Position numbers and translations under genes: made by a program. A DNA stretch of 48,237 nt from assembly GCA_004369085.1 (NCBI GenBank), contig ML210359.1:1-48237 (forward strand). Reading direction: 5' to 3'. Position 1 is the stretch's first letter; each line of letters starts with the position of its first letter. Shown here piece by piece: positions 1-11,354 of this stretch. The DNA comes from Coprinopsis marcescibilis. Lineage: Eukaryota; Basidiomycota; Agaricomycetes; Agaricales; Psathyrellaceae. The notes beneath the pieces are model-generated. The model had not been told where the DNA came from, ran no database searches, and worked only from the letters and a program-made list of their open reading frames with translations.

Positions 1-559
1 TGTGAGAAGGACTTGGAGAGATAACTTTGAGAACGGCAAACTATCAGTCTGATCAAGACAGTCAGTTAAGCAGTGAGCTATCATCTTAATTAACTGATGG
101 TCTTAAATGGAGCAGGTAGCTACCAGTCTTATTCACTGTAAATAGTCTCTGGAATAAGATTGAGATCCTAAATTTCGACGTCTTTAAGACGCCAGTGTGT
201 CTTAATTCAAACGGCAGAATTAAGACGAACCGGGTCAGTCTTGATGGGCGCCTATTTGTTGTCTTAATGTTCCCCTCGAGAGCACAGTGAGTTAAGACAG
301 TCGTAACTACATGCACGTCAGAATTAAGATTAAGATCATCTTAAAGATGATCTTAATCTTAATTGTGACTTGTGAGGGTACCGTTTAAACGAAACGGTAT
401 GTACTTGATAATGAAAGGCATTTATCAAGCTCAGTTCCACAAAGGTCGAACTGACTGAGGGATGACGAGAAGAGTTTAGTGTGATGCCTTCAAAAGAGTG
501 GGAAATAATGGAATATAATGAGCACTGGAAATCTGCGCTTAGTGTAGTACCAACGCCCT
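1..559. other. Non-coding 3' flank of gene A, rich in a short GTCTTAA/TTAAGAC motif
   Basis: I see no convincing gene here. The stretch at about 60-320 carries the heptamer GTCTTAA or its complement, exact or with one change, at least eight times in both orientations, and ends in a strong inverted repeat at 317-369. The last 20-30 bases before the stop of gene A match the sequence just downstream of genes G and H (a shared run around ACTACACTAA), so that part is the family's 3' untranslated region. Confidence 0.6.
317..369. repeat. Near-perfect inverted repeat, 26-bp arms, 1-nt loop
   Basis: Positions 322-342 and 344-364 are exact reverse complements around the single base at 343. The arms extend to 317 and 369 with one mismatch (321/365). 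The arm is built from AAGAT/TTAAG units. It could be the tip of a degenerate MITE or a snap-back structure; no target-site duplication was recognised. Confidence 0.85.
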
Positions 560-2518
560 TTATTTTGTTTCAACTATGGTTACGCCAACCGACTGCGACA
601 GCCTGGCCGTGAATCTCGTCTTGGGGTACACATCAGGTCCAGAGGGGAATTTTGGGCCAACGGAGACAGCTCCGATCCCTGCATATTTATACTTCCACCA
701 CCCTTCAGATGTCGGCGTGCAAGGACGATAGCGTGCGCTAGTTCCATAGTCCACAACTATGATGGTTGGTATGCGTGCGATTGATCCGGCGGGAACAGTT
801 GGAGGATGTGGAAGTTCAGGCGATTGGACTCGGCTGTCGGGTCCGACTACGCTTCGGGAGGGTACAGGGAGCCTGAATTTTTGGGCTAGTATTTTTGATT
901 TTCCTCTCTCCATGATGCGTTTTGCGGGGCCGCACCAGCGGTTGGGCACGTTTGGGGGAGGTGGGAACGCGACCAGGAGTTTAGTGAGGGATGGGAAGAG
1001 CTCTGGCTGCACGATCTGGTCCAGTAGAGAATTCTAACGGGGATGCTGCATTGTTAGATCTTGTACGCAGAATCCAGAGGAAGACACTGGGTAACATGGT
1101 TAACGTACCACGTAATCGTCAGGCTGCATATGTAAAACGGCACTCTCGAACTTGCTTTCAACGCTGATCTTCAGCTCTTGCAGAAGCGGGAACGAATGGC
1201 TCTCGAAATAGTCTTGTGTTTGCGGGCCAAAGAGCCACCAGCCTCCGCAGTCGGAGGAAATGTGGAGAGAGCAGAGGGAGGGCTGGTGAAGGGTGATGAC
1301 GTGGCTCCAGAGGTCTGCCCCCATCTCTTGCTGGGCCGCTTCTTCGTCCTGAGTGTGGTATAGTGTGATCTGCAGCTCTCGTAGCTCCGCAGAGTAAGAA
1401 CTGAGGTATGCAAGCATTTCGCGGGTGGCTCTGGCGTCTTTTAGGCTGCGGAGGCGGACTCCGGTGTTTGCGAGCGCCTTCCAGAACCCGAACTCTGATT
1501 CGTTGCGGATGCCCTTGGTGTGTGTATTGGTGGCCCCGTATCGGTATCGACATCGTTTTGGACAGGAGAGGTGGGTGAGCGAGGAGAGCTGGGGGAGCAT
1601 TGGGGTTGTGCTGCGTATTTGCGAGACAAAGTCGTTGTCCAACGTGAGGTGGGTGAGCGTAGTGGGTTTCTGGCCGAGGAGGGTCTGGAACGTCGCGGGG
1701 GGCATTGATGAGGACCGGAGGTTTGCAGCTGGGATGTCTAGCGTAAAGCTCTGGAGGGTGGTTCTTGAAGTTGCGAGTACGTTGGCTGCTATACAGGTCA
1801 AGGACGAGACTAGGTCTTCGTTTGTCACTTCTCCCGTACTGGCTATTGCATAGGACGTGAGACCATGGAGCTGAGGGTCGCTGAGGATCGAGATGACTTC
1901 AGCATGCCTTGCACAATAGCTTGCGCCTAGAATGATATTGGACACATGTAGTCCACGTAGGCTGGGTATCATGCCTTTGATGCACGCGAATACAGCCGCA
2001 GATATCCAATCCAAGCTCGTAAACGTATAGTTCAGCCTTGAAAAAGTATGTCAACACATACTCATGTGCGTGAAATACGGTGACTCACCTGAGCACTTTG
2101 ATGTTGCCCAGAGACTGCAACGCCGGTACTAGACATTTTTTCAACCGCCTCTCATACCCGTCCGCTTCAGCTGATTTAGGGCCGTGCTCGGTAGTGGAAA
2201 TACTGCGAATGACCAACTCTTTGGTGGCGGTATTTGCTGCACGCAAGTTCGATTCTGCGTTTGCCAGAAACTCCAAAACGTCGAGGCCTTGGCGTATATT
2301 TGCACCGTGTATGCTGATAACCAGACAATGAAGGATTTCAGCTTGTAGAAGAGATGCAAATGTTTTGCAGACAAGGCGCAGGGATTTCAAATCTGTGAAT
2401 GTTGCCTGTAGCTGGCACGGTGAGCTTGAATGATTGATCAGAAATTGATGTGGGAGATACTTGCCTCGTCACTGATCATTTGCACGAGCTCAGCAGGGAG
2501 CGAAGAAAGGTGGTTCAT
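560..2518 (-). CDS. F-box-like protein, family copy A (4 exons, about 590 aa)
   Basis: Exons on the minus strand are 2465-2518, 2089-2405, 1109-2036 and 560-1033; the joined frame is open and gives about 590 residues. The N-terminus MNHLSSLPAELVQMISDE followed by DLKSLRLVCKTFASLL is an F-box-like helix pair (LPxELxxxI ... LRLVCK), expected to bind Skp1 in an SCF ubiquitin ligase. The rest resembles an irregular LRR-like solenoid, with repeated LTHLTL, SLTHLSCP and ELQELQI blocks and a conserved GGWW motif. The C-terminus has the family signature KTRFTAR. Intron 1 starts with GC (GAG then GCAAGT) and ends CTACAG, splitting the F-box. The closest relative in the window is copy G on the opposite strand, including homologous 5' and 3' flanks. 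The F-box role is inferred from motif only. Confidence 0.85.
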
Positions 2519-3144
2519 GATGACGGCTGATCTGGCTTGTTAAGACGAACACCGTATCACTGAGAAGGGCCGGGAAGGTGCGTTGTTAGGAATGCTATTG
2601 ATTCCTCTCTATTTAATAGATCCTTGTCTGCGAGGCTGTACACAGACGAGTGCATGATGATATCATCAGAAACTTAAAATGGGAACGGCTACCCTCTCGA
2701 CATCCTGCGAACCCAGAGGAGAAGTACCTTGTGGCAGTGGTATTGATACTTGCCAGCTGGGTGTATTCAATATTGGGCGACGAAACACACTTGAAAGGAT
2801 GTGAAAATGTTTTATATTCATACTCCTAGACCAAAGCTGACCTTGACGCCCGACGAGTAACAAACCTGACCCAACCCACATATAGAGTATAATAAGAATG
2901 TTTGCGCAATCCTCCAAATCGCATGAAAGTGTACAACGATATCCGAAACGTACTAACTGTGCATGTCATGCCCTGATAGACAAGCGCATATGGTTGAATA
3001 TGTTTATATGAGGGATGCTACTGGGCTGTAGTACTGTGAGATGCGTGGAAGTGGAAGATGCTAGTATCTGGTATGTAATGATACAAGCTCAAAATATCTT
3101 TCGCAGGTACCTAGGCGGTTGACTTTGACTCCGTATTCTTCCCC
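2519..3144. other. Intergenic segment between A and B, homologous to the F-G spacer
   Basis: No gene is visible. The reverse complement of about 2540-3010 aligns by eye with 40280-40700 on the plus strand: both contain GTTAGTACGTT, TTTGTTACTCGTCGG, an AAGGTACTTCT block and GAGGGTAGCC. The segment therefore lies within an inverted segmental duplication. It holds a 14-bp palindrome (TGATGATATCATCA, 2655-2668) that is the counterpart of the core of the 60-bp palindrome at 40569-40628. Confidence 0.7.
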
Positions 3145-5005
3145 CTACACGCTCCCATCCCAGGGCTTCATTGGGGCAAACCGTGTGTAATGACTACCTT
3201 GTACATTCCTTACGACACTAACACGTCCATACTGCCAACCTTCGGATGACATCGCCCCAGGAACGAGCCGCGCAGTCGATTCCTTAGAACACTCGACTGT
3301 TAAATTCGGCGGGGTACCGGTCGAGGACACCAGTTCTGGCGGTGTGGGAGGGAATCGTTGAGCTACGATCTTCATGGTCTCCAGCTCCTCGTCTAGCGTG
3401 AACCAGCTCTCACGGTACAGTGGATATGATGGGTATACCACCAACAGCTCTTTGAGGGATGGGTAGAGCCTGGGCTGGACAACGAGGTCTAGCAAAACAT
3501 TCTGAAGAGGGTTTAGTATTGGGCATATACTCCGGGTGGCAGAGCGTTCCATATACGTACCACGTGCACGTAACCTTTTGGTGAGGATATCAAGTCATCG
3601 TCAAGTTGTACACAGATCTTGAACTCGCAAAGCTGCGGGAAAGGAGGATAGCTAGCAAAGACGGCGTGTGTTGTGTATCCAAACTCCCACCACCCCCGGC
3701 AGTCCGACGAGACATGCAGAAGACGGAGAGAAGATTGATGGGAGGGGATGATTCGGTTCCATAGTTCGGCTCCCAGCTCTTGCTGGGAGGCACCCTCGGG
3801 CCATGACTTAGGACACTCTATTCCGAGCTCTTGTAGCGCCCCCCAATACGAGCCAAGGTAACGAAAGAGCTCGCGGCTAACCGTAGCGTTCCTAAGACTA
3901 TGTAACCGGACTCGTGTGTTTGAGAGCGCCGTCCAAAAGCTAAAATCTGACGCTGGTTGATGTAGGTCGGACTTGGCATATCGGTTTGGCGCGTGGTGTC
4001 TTGTAAGAGGACAGGATAGGTGCGTGAGCGAAGCAAATTGGGGTACGGTAGGGCCGTGACGTAGAATGGACACCACATCGTCATTCAATGAGAGCCGGGT
4101 GAGTAGGAGATTGGAGAGCTGGCCGCTGGGCCCGAGGAGGGTGTCCAAAGTCGATTGATGCTCGGACGAGGACCAAGCGTCCGCGATAGGCACGTTGAAC
4201 GTGAACGATTCGAGGCAATTTCTTGATCTTTCGAGTACCTTGTTCGCCATGGTGGCCAGGGATAAGAACAACTCGTGGTTCGTGCCTCTTCCTGAGCAGT
4301 CAATTGCAAAGTTGGTGAGCGGGGGGATAAGGGGACTGTTAAGAATGGAAAAAACCTCTCCCAACCTCGCGTTCCAGCTTTCCCACGAGTCAATTTGAGA
4401 TACCTCAAGCCCGTTCAGTCCTGATAACATTGGCTTCACGCAGTCAAGTACCGCATAGTAAACCCAGTCCAGAGCTGTGAAACTGTAGTTGAGCCTTCAA
4501 TAAAGTTTGAAGTAAGGGACTAGCTTCGATGACGAATTTGAAGGGGTTCCTCACCTGAGCATTCTAATGTTCTGCAAAGACTTGAGCGCCGGTACCACAA
4601 CAGGTTTAAATCTACCTTTAAACTCTTCGCTGACTGGCTTCAACTTTTCTTCGTGACACGGGTAGACAAATGGAGCGGAAAGGAATTGAATGTCCAGTTC
4701 CTTGGTGGCGGTCCTGGCTGGGTGGTTGCTGACAGTGGCCAATGATTCCAGGATGTCAAATCCTTGTTGAGTGTCCTCGGAGCTGATACTGATGACGAGA
4801 CGATGAAAAAGGGCTCCTTCCAGTTGTTCTGCTAATACTTTGCAAACTAGGCGCAAGGACTTGCATCACCGAAAGGTGAGTTTCTTGGCGCAAATTTCTC
4901 TAATCAGAAAATAAAGCCCTTATTTATAAAGATGCAGGCATATATATAAATACCTAAAAAGATATCTACGCCTTTCAAAAAGTTAATTATCTTTTCCGAA
5001 ATGAG

Positions 5006-5050
5006 CATCTTTTCCAAGCTTTTTCGGATGCAAAAAGCTTGAAAAAGATG
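5006..5050. repeat. Hairpin in the MITE, 19-bp arms with one mismatch
   Basis: Positions 5006-5024 and 5032-5050 are reverse complements except for one base, around a 7-nt loop. The arms are built on CTTTT and AAGCTT elements, as is the palindrome at 5415, suggesting the element is made of related subterminal repeats. Confidence 0.8.
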
Positions 5051-5414
5051 TATCGGCTTGAAGGGTGACTGCAGTGGCGCCGTCTTCCATATATCAAGCC
5101 TACTACCTCCATATTAGCTATTTGGAAATGTTAGGTTTTCATGTATATCCTTGTATATCCCGTGTCCTGTCAAATCAACTGTTACTGCCTATGCTGGGTG
5201 TAAAAAAGCGTGAACATGTGAACATGATCCTTAGCCAGGGGCCGGGAGGGCTGGCTGGATTCGACGCGCCATGGCGTCACCATCAATGCAGCTTACAAAC
5301 CCCGGACCTGGGGATCTTTTTGAAGCTTTTCACCGCTATTTAAAGAAACCCTCTTGTTTCTAAAACATGCCCGTCGATGTAGAAAGAATCCACCATATTT
5401 TTAAATAACCCAAG

Positions 5415-5456
5415 GACCTTTTCAGCGTTGAAAAGCTTTTCAACGCTGAAAAGGTC
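5415..5456. repeat. Perfect 42-bp palindrome in the MITE
   Basis: The sequence from GACCTTTTC at 5415 to GAAAAGGTC at 5456 equals its own reverse complement, centred on AAGCTT. Pairing continues outward for several bases with one mismatch. Perfect palindromes of this size are unstable on replication, which supports a recent or structurally constrained element. Confidence 0.9.
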
Positions 5457-5635
5457 TTTGAGTATTTAAAATCTGTGAAAATGCTTGAAAACGCCAACCG
5501 AGTTTTGGTGATGTGACATCTGCGATTTCAGCCTGTATTCATATCAGCGTGGCACGCTTCAGGAGGTCTCGGTGTACTTGCGTTGTTGAAGATCTTTTGG
5601 AGGAGCTCGAGAGGAAGAGGGGAGAGATGATCCAT

Positions 5636-6130
5636 GATGGGGCATGCGTAGGAATCTGCTTGATCCAACAGCAGTATTTAAGGTGGACTTGAATGCGGTG
5701 GCGTTATCGATTGATGGCAGCTCCACTGATCGATGCTCTGGTTCCACGAGGCATCTGGGTATCAAGCGCCAGAGGTTCGGCAACGAGCGGAAAACCGGGA
5801 ACCAACGATGAGGCTAGAAAGTCATAATACTTTGTACTCCTTGTATATTGTTTACACCCGAGATCCAAACACCAATTGGTATGATACCGCGTTGGCCAAT
5901 GACTGGCAAGGAAGGGGTGCAACATTAGAATGGACACATCTATCATATTCTGGGCGCTTATTATTGTTACATTCTCTGGCACTATGATAGCAGCTACCAA
6001 CATCCTTACGACTCTACCAAAACGAAACGAGACATCTTTGGTATGAATCCCGTCCTATGATAAGCAGAGTGGCCGGTGGGGCTTGAAAGCCCACCATATT
6101 CATAATCCGCATACTGCCACCCAGCAGCCG
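5636..6130. other. Intergenic region between C and B
   Basis: No supported gene. Short ORFs occur on both strands but have no recognisable motif. It should contain the promoter of copy B and the 3' end of copy C. Confidence 0.5.
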
Positions 6131-8039
6131 TCAACAATCCAGGACGAAAGTGCACACGCCTGCTGAACGCCTATTCCTAGAGACCTGCGACTGCAGAACC
6201 GCAACATCTGGCAAGTGCAACTCCTTGATGGGGGCTACAGCTGCGGGTGTAGATGTAGATTCGGACGGTTGGGGCCAGGTTTGAACTTGATTAAGTTCTT
6301 TGTGACCGGGTGCGCTGGGCCCGGGGGAGGAATTTAAAGGTGTGCGAGGGAAGGTGAATTTATGGGCCATAATGGTTTCGGTCCCGATATCGGTTATGTA
6401 TATCTCTCTGCGCATGTTTCTGACGCCGAACCTGCTGCTGCCGGCGTCGGGGCGGTAGGGGAACTTGACCAGGAGTTGTTGGAGGGACGGGAAGAGTTTT
6501 GGCTGGAAGATCAGGTTCAGGATGAGACCCTGCAGTGAGTGAGTGAGTGTTTAGATCGTGTGCACCCAGGATTTCTGACTGCATATTACAGAAAAGGTTG
6601 ACGCACCATATAGCCATGCGGAAGAACGCTGGGTTCCAGCTCTTGCAGTTCTGGAAATGGATCCGGACTCTGGCGCCTAAAATCCTCTGGCGTCTGCGCA
6701 CCGAGCATCCCCCACCCCTCGCAATCGGATGAGACGCGGAGGACACGAAGGGAGGGTTGGTGGTGCTGGACGACGCGGTCCCAGAGGTCTATCCCCATCG
6801 CTTCTTCCACGGCGTTCGCGCCGGGAGTGTGGTAGCACGAGATATCGAGCTCCTGTAGCTCGCCAGAGTAGGAGCAGAGGTAGGCAAGCATCTCGGGGGA
6901 GGCCGTCGCGTGTCGCAGGCTGCGCAGCGGGACTGGGGTGTTTGCGAGCGCGGTCCAGAACCCGAAGCGGTAGTTGTGGCTTGCGTGGGGAAGGTTCAAG
7001 TTGGTGGGGGGTGCGTTTGGGGGGTGGAGGTTGGATGGTTCGGGACAGGAGAGGTGGGTGAGGGATGAGAGCTGCGGAAGCGTGGGGGTTCTGCTGCGTA
7101 TGTCGGAGATGGTGGTGTTGTCCAATGTAAGATGTGTCAGTGCGCGGAGCGATTCAGATGTGTTTTGGCCAAAGAGGTTCTGTAGGGTCCTGGGGGGAGA
7201 CAGCGCGGACCATCCGTTTAGGACTGGGATGTTGAATTTGAAGCGCTCGAGGCTGGTTCGTGAAGTTTTGACGATGTTGGCTGCTACGCTGATCAGAGAT
7301 GCGACTAGGGCGTCGTTTACCTCTGCTCCTCCCTCTGTGTCCAGCGAGAAGGATGTGAGGTCGTGGAGCTGGGGATCGTTGAGGATGGAAAGGGTTTCTT
7401 CCAGCCTCGTGCTGTAGCATGGGCTCGAGTCGATAGCGTACACCTCCAGTATGCGTAGCCTTGGTATGATGGATTTGATGTACCCAATAACCGCAGTGAA
7501 AATCTCATCCGACTTTGTGAACCCAAACCTGAACCTTGGCCAATGGATGGGCGAGCATGAGCTAAGAGCAAAGTAGCCATAGCGAAGCGTGGAGCTCACC
7601 TCAGCTTTTTGACGCTCGTCAAGGATTGTAGGGCTGGGACCAGCGAAGCTTTCCATCGGGCTTCAAATTCTTCTAGGGTGATTTTGATATCCGGGTCCTG
7701 GGCAAGAGGAGGGGACTCTATGTAATCAATCACGAGTTCCTGGGTGGCGCACCGGGCTGCATGTTCCCGTGTGTTGGCCAGATGCTCCAGAATGTCGAGC
7801 CCTCTGTGCGCTGTTGGGGTCTGGCCGTTTATGTGGATTAAAAGGCTATGCAGCAGGTCTTTTTGAAGAAGTGCAGCGAAAGCCTTGCAGACGAGGCGCA
7901 GGGACTTTGAGTCTGCGGAAGATGTCTGTATGTCATAATTATGTATCGTACTCAGGAGAGATGTATGGCAGTGTTGGATGGTACTTTCCTCGTCACTGAT
8001 TTTTTGCAAGAGCTCAGTGGGGAGCGTCGTGAAGTTCAT
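6131..8039 (-). CDS. F-box-like protein, family copy C (567-588 aa)
   Basis: Exons are 7989-8039, 7600-7925, 6607-7534 and 6131-6529. The N-terminus MNFTTLPTELLQKISDE joins SADSKSLRLVCKAFAALL, the same split F-box as in copy A. The body carries the same LTHLTLDN, SLTHLSCP and ELQELDI landmarks; the C-terminus differs from A and G and lacks their TRFTAR ending. The first intron (7926-7988, 63 nt) has lost its donor: where A, B, D and G have GCAAGT this copy has GAAAGT. The 63 nt are free of stops and a multiple of three, so retention gives an intact protein with 21 extra residues inside the F-box. An in-frame ATG further upstream at about 8093 is possible. The 5' flank shares a GAGGCTGTAC block with copy A. 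Confidence 0.8.
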
Positions 8040-8580
8040 GGGAGCTGAAGTAGGGTATCTAGGCCTTTGTTGCCAAAGTCTTCGAATGGACAAAGAGAGA
8101 GAGAAAGAGATATATATATTATTGGCGTCAGGCTGTCCTTATATTTCAAAAGTCCTTTGTGCGAGGCTGTACATTGATGCAAGATGAGTGGCACTGTGAT
8201 ATGAACAAGGTCTGAGGCACGAGTGTAAGTACATTGGCCAACGGGTGAGAGTAGATATTTCGAGTCATGGCGTGTTGTACGCTTGGAATATGGTATGGGT
8301 GTGGTTTGCAGGCCTGGTCGGATGACGCTACATATCCTAGTCTCTTGACATTGCGTGGGATGATAATAAAAAGTTCATGGTCTGGATCTACATCTCGGAG
8401 TGTCGCGTTGGGAGAGTCGTGGACGGGGGATAGGCTCTGGATAGTGAACTTGTTACGGTCCGGTGTGTTCATAATGCCGGAGAGTCGTGTGAGGCAACGT
8501 ACACCACTGGCGAGCGAGCGAGATATTCTGTAGTGCACCTCAGCCCCATGACGGTGTTAGGTTCAAGCGTTGCCCATTGT
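8040..8580. other. Intergenic region between PIG-X and copy C
   Basis: No supported gene. The part near 8150-8180 resembles the upstream region of copy A (GCGAGGCTGTACA), consistent with a duplicated promoter region. A short (GA/TA)-rich run lies at about 8093-8120. Confidence 0.5.
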
Positions 8581-9327
8581 TCATCCCGTCTTATCCTTCC
8601 CATTGCTCCTAGCACTCGCCAGCCTCGAATAAGTCTTGATCGACGCGTAGAGGATCCAGAAAAAGGAGAGGAGGATGGTGATGCTCGTCCCGAGCTCTAC
8701 TATCGGCAGATCCTGTGTCTTTCCTAGTGGGACGCGTATTGATAACAAGCCGGCGTGTCCTTCTGAAGAAGAGGGTTGGATTTGTGATGAAAAACATGGC
8801 GTACGGTCTGGTTGGAAAAACTCTGGGTGTGATTGGGTGAGGTAGGCGAGGTAAGGCGGGGTATCGGCGCAGGTGGTACTACTGCTGTTGGTGGCGGGGC
8901 AGAGGAGGAATGCCTGTGGATTGGGAATGACCTGGTGGAGGTATCCGCCCTCGCTCGTCGGTTCGGCGTACCGCACATGAACAGGCAGCTGTACCTGCAA
9001 GTCGTAGTCTGCTGCTGTCGGAGAGTCCTCTACTCGGATGACGAGCTCGATGTCGTCCGTGTCGTCTTCGCCAGGGTACGAAGATGGCGGTTCAGGCAGA
9101 AGAGCATGCACGGGCCTCTCGAGCTCCCGGTTCCCTCTCCCTCGCAGACCGACGAGAGTGTATTGGGCATGGCGCAGCGCGAGCTCGTTGGCGTCGACGA
9201 AGAGGAGCGGTAGGAAGCGGTAGTAGATGTATGTCGAGCATTCTTTCTGATGTTTGAGGGTAGATACTATCGTCGGATGGGCGCCTTCTGAGGGCGAGAG
9301 GTTCGACTGTAGCTGTAGGAGACTCAT
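8581..9327 (-). CDS. PIG-X/PBN1-like subunit of GPI mannosyltransferase I (248 aa)
   Basis: Single-exon ORF from an ATG at 9327. The central block VQLPVHVRYAEPTSEGGY followed by a VIPNPQAFLLCP run matches the conserved PIG-X/PBN1 core (hydrophobic-PVHxRY ... P...GGY...P.P..F..CP). One C-terminal transmembrane helix lies at about residues 216-233. The short cytoplasmic tail ends KDKTG, which fits a KXKXX ER-retrieval signal. In characterised systems PIG-X/Pbn1 stabilises PIG-M/Gpi14, the ER enzyme that adds the first mannose to GPI precursors. No cleavable signal peptide is obvious at this start, so an upstream exon is possible, though the first residues already resemble the family's N-terminus. 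Identification is by motif recall. Confidence 0.75.
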   Translation of the reverse strand: MSLLQLQSNLSPSEGAHPTIVSTLKHQKECSTYIYYRFLPLLFVDANELALRHAQYTLVGLRGRGNRELERPVHALLPEPPSSYPGEDDTDDIELVIRVEDSPTAADYDLQVQLPVHVRYAEPTSEGGYLHQVIPNPQAFLLCPATNSSSTTCADTPPYLAYLTQSHPEFFQPDRTPCFSSQIQPSSSEGHAGLLSIRVPLGKTQDLPIVELGTSITILLSFFWILYASIKTYSRLASARSNGKDKTG

Positions 9328-11354
9328 TTTGGGCGTCTAGCGGTTGAGGGTCACTGCTGGCAGACCTTTCGATGACTCGGCGTTTGCCGGTAATAATCTC
9401 ACGCGCCGGGGACACTGTCATTATTGCTCCTCGTTCCCTTCCCTTACTCGCAATTGGCATAAACCATTCTACGTCCTCGGACAAGTGCTGCTTGGCTTGT
9501 ACATGCATATGATTATTTTTTCTCTGGGAACTCTCACGAAATGTCGACTCGACAAGAACGAAAATTCCACACGCTGATTGGAATTTTACATAGCGACGCT
9601 ATAGCAACCAAGCCTCCAGCCCTGGCCAATTCATGCCATAGCTTTTTCCATTCTACAACCACAACCGGGGGTTTCCAATGGAACTGGAGGGTATACCTAA
9701 CGTTGCCTGCCAAGTTTACGTTCGGTGGGGAAGAGGAAGAGTCGCACGGGCAATGGCTTTAGGAAAGGCGACGATCCTACATTCATTGGTCTCCACGCGA
9801 AATAACCGGCCAACGAACGTGTCATGGAATACTTCTGTTAGATGGTTGTACCCTTCGAGTTATGTTGATGTACGTACGGATTCTTCTTCTTCAACCCCGA
9901 CCAGTAGTGCCAGGACGCTGACGTTGGCGATAGCCGAACTGGATGGATCATCGCCATGGTATTGGTGGTTGCGGAAAGTTGGGAATATCCAATTGGGTCA
10001 TAGGAATGGGCAGTCGATGAACTTCGATGTCATTGTGGTGCTTGCGCCTAATATTAGAGGCAACGTTGGGTGACTGGATGGCGACGACGACGGTCGTTGG
10101 TGGGCTATTCGATATTGCCAGCACTTGGACTTGGACTTGCCCTCTGGTACTATCTACAACTCCCTTGGGCTTCACAGGCCCACTCGACCCTTGTTCCTGA
10201 CCTGCAATCCCAGCTTCCCACAACATAACGAATCACATATCACACAGATCAGCACCCCACCCCGCCCTCCATAAAAAGCAAGCATCAAGTACATAACCGC
10301 ACCGTATCAGATAGCGGTACTTCCGCCGACGCATTTTGAACCGATTTTGATTCCCCCGGTTCCCAATAACAACTTCTGATTGCAGCGTTTTGCGCGAATA
10401 TCGTCACTAGGTGCTATTGATAGTAGGCACCATCCATCACCCTCTTCCTATCCAAGCCACCCATACAAACCCGCATCAAATCGTGCAAACGCAAGGTCCA
10501 TACAATCATCAGCGACATACATAACGATATCACCTCAGCACACCCACACATACCATCGCTCGGAGGCCTGCCCGCCTGGTATCCCATCCGTCGCTTTGAA
10601 ACGCACCCTCACAACTCAACGTTGAAAGCTTGGGCATCCGGCGCAGACGGCAGGAGCGGACGCACGGGGGATATTTATTGTTTGTGATTTGACGACGGAC
10701 TCGGACTCGGACTCTGAGCACTAGCCTTAGTACTTCACCAGGCAACGGCTTCTTTTTCATCAGGGACGTTCCTTTCCTTTCCTTGGTTTCCCTTTCTTCT
10801 CTTCCCGTCCCGTCCTGGCCTCGCCTTGTCTTGTTCGTTCCGCTCTTCTCCTCTCTTCTCCTCTCCTCTCATCACTTTCTCTCCTTACCTTCGCCTCCAT
10901 CAGTGACATTCCCTACCCACATCCACTCTTTTGACCATTCTAAATTCGATACGGTGTAGTTCGGAAGGAACTTGGGATTGGGTATTTGTTTGCATAGGGC
11001 GATTGAAAGAGCAGTGAGTGGACTCTTTTGTATGTCCTTGTGCGGGAATTGGTCGCTGACTTTGTGCTCGTTTAGGACTGAAGGTTAACCACTGTCTGGT
11101 ATCTACATCGGCATACACAGAGACGAATACATCGGTGTACATCGTGTACAGAGAGGCATACACTGCTCGAAGAAATTGTCAGTCCTCCCTAGATCTCCTT
11201 TCCACTTTGCACCTCCCATTCCGCGTCAAACCACTTCTATGCATCACCGCTTTTGCATTCAGAACCGCCACTGACATCATCGCATCATCCAGTTACATCC
11301 ATCATACCTTCCGCGTCAATCCTCTCCCATCCAAATACGCACGCAGCGGCGACG
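9328..11354. other. 2-kb intergenic region upstream of the giant F-box gene
   Basis: Several short ORFs exist (for example 9678-10073 on plus and 9948-10226 on minus), but none has a recognisable domain or a convincing exon-intron structure. I treat the region as the PIG-X promoter followed by a long leader for the gene at 11355. Confidence 0.45.
10771..10900 (+). promoter_or_regulatory. Pyrimidine-rich (CT) promoter tract
   Basis: About 130 bases are almost only C and T, with repeated CCTTTCCTTT, TCTTCTCTTCC and CTCTCCTCTC blocks. Such tracts are common just upstream of transcription starts in filamentous fungi. It lies about 450-580 bp before the proposed ATG at 11355, implying a long 5' UTR or an unseen leader intron. 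Confidence 0.5.

Larger units (their letters stand above)
4864..5513 (-). mobile_element. MITE-like non-autonomous DNA element, 650 bp
   Basis: Boundaries follow from comparison with the intact exon 2 of paralogues E and F. The ends are inverted repeats: CATCACCGAAA at 4864 and, on the other strand, CATCACCAAAA inward from 5513, with further similarity to TTGGCG. A 2-bp duplication (TG on the plus strand) flanks it at 4862-4863 and 5514-5515. The interior is AT-rich, has no long ORF, and contains a 42-bp perfect palindrome and a 19-bp-arm hairpin. The superfamily is not assigned: a CA/TG dinucleotide duplication does not fit the common TA of Tc1/mariner. No other full copy was noticed in this window. 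Confidence 0.75.
3145..5635 (-). pseudogene. F-box-like family copy B, exon 2 interrupted by a 650-bp MITE-like element
   Basis: Exon 1 is 5582-5635 (MDHLSPLPLELLQKIFNN). Native intron 1 is 5533-5581 (GC donor GCAAGT, acceptor TACAG). Exon 2 starts at 5532 with codons for AEIADV and is cut after six codons by the element at 4864-5513, resuming at 4861-4555. Exon 3 is 3561-4494 and exon 4 is 3145-3501. Removing the element plus one copy of a 2-bp duplication gives a 326-nt exon 2 in frame with exon 3, as in the paralogues. Reading through the element hits a stop quickly. An escape is possible: the element's inner edge supplies an acceptor (GCAAG, then TCC at 4859), and using it from the exon-1 donor (722-nt intron) also keeps frame, giving about 549 residues with seven codons lost. 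The remainder of the ORF is undamaged, so the insertion is either recent or tolerated. Pseudogene status is an inference. Confidence 0.65.
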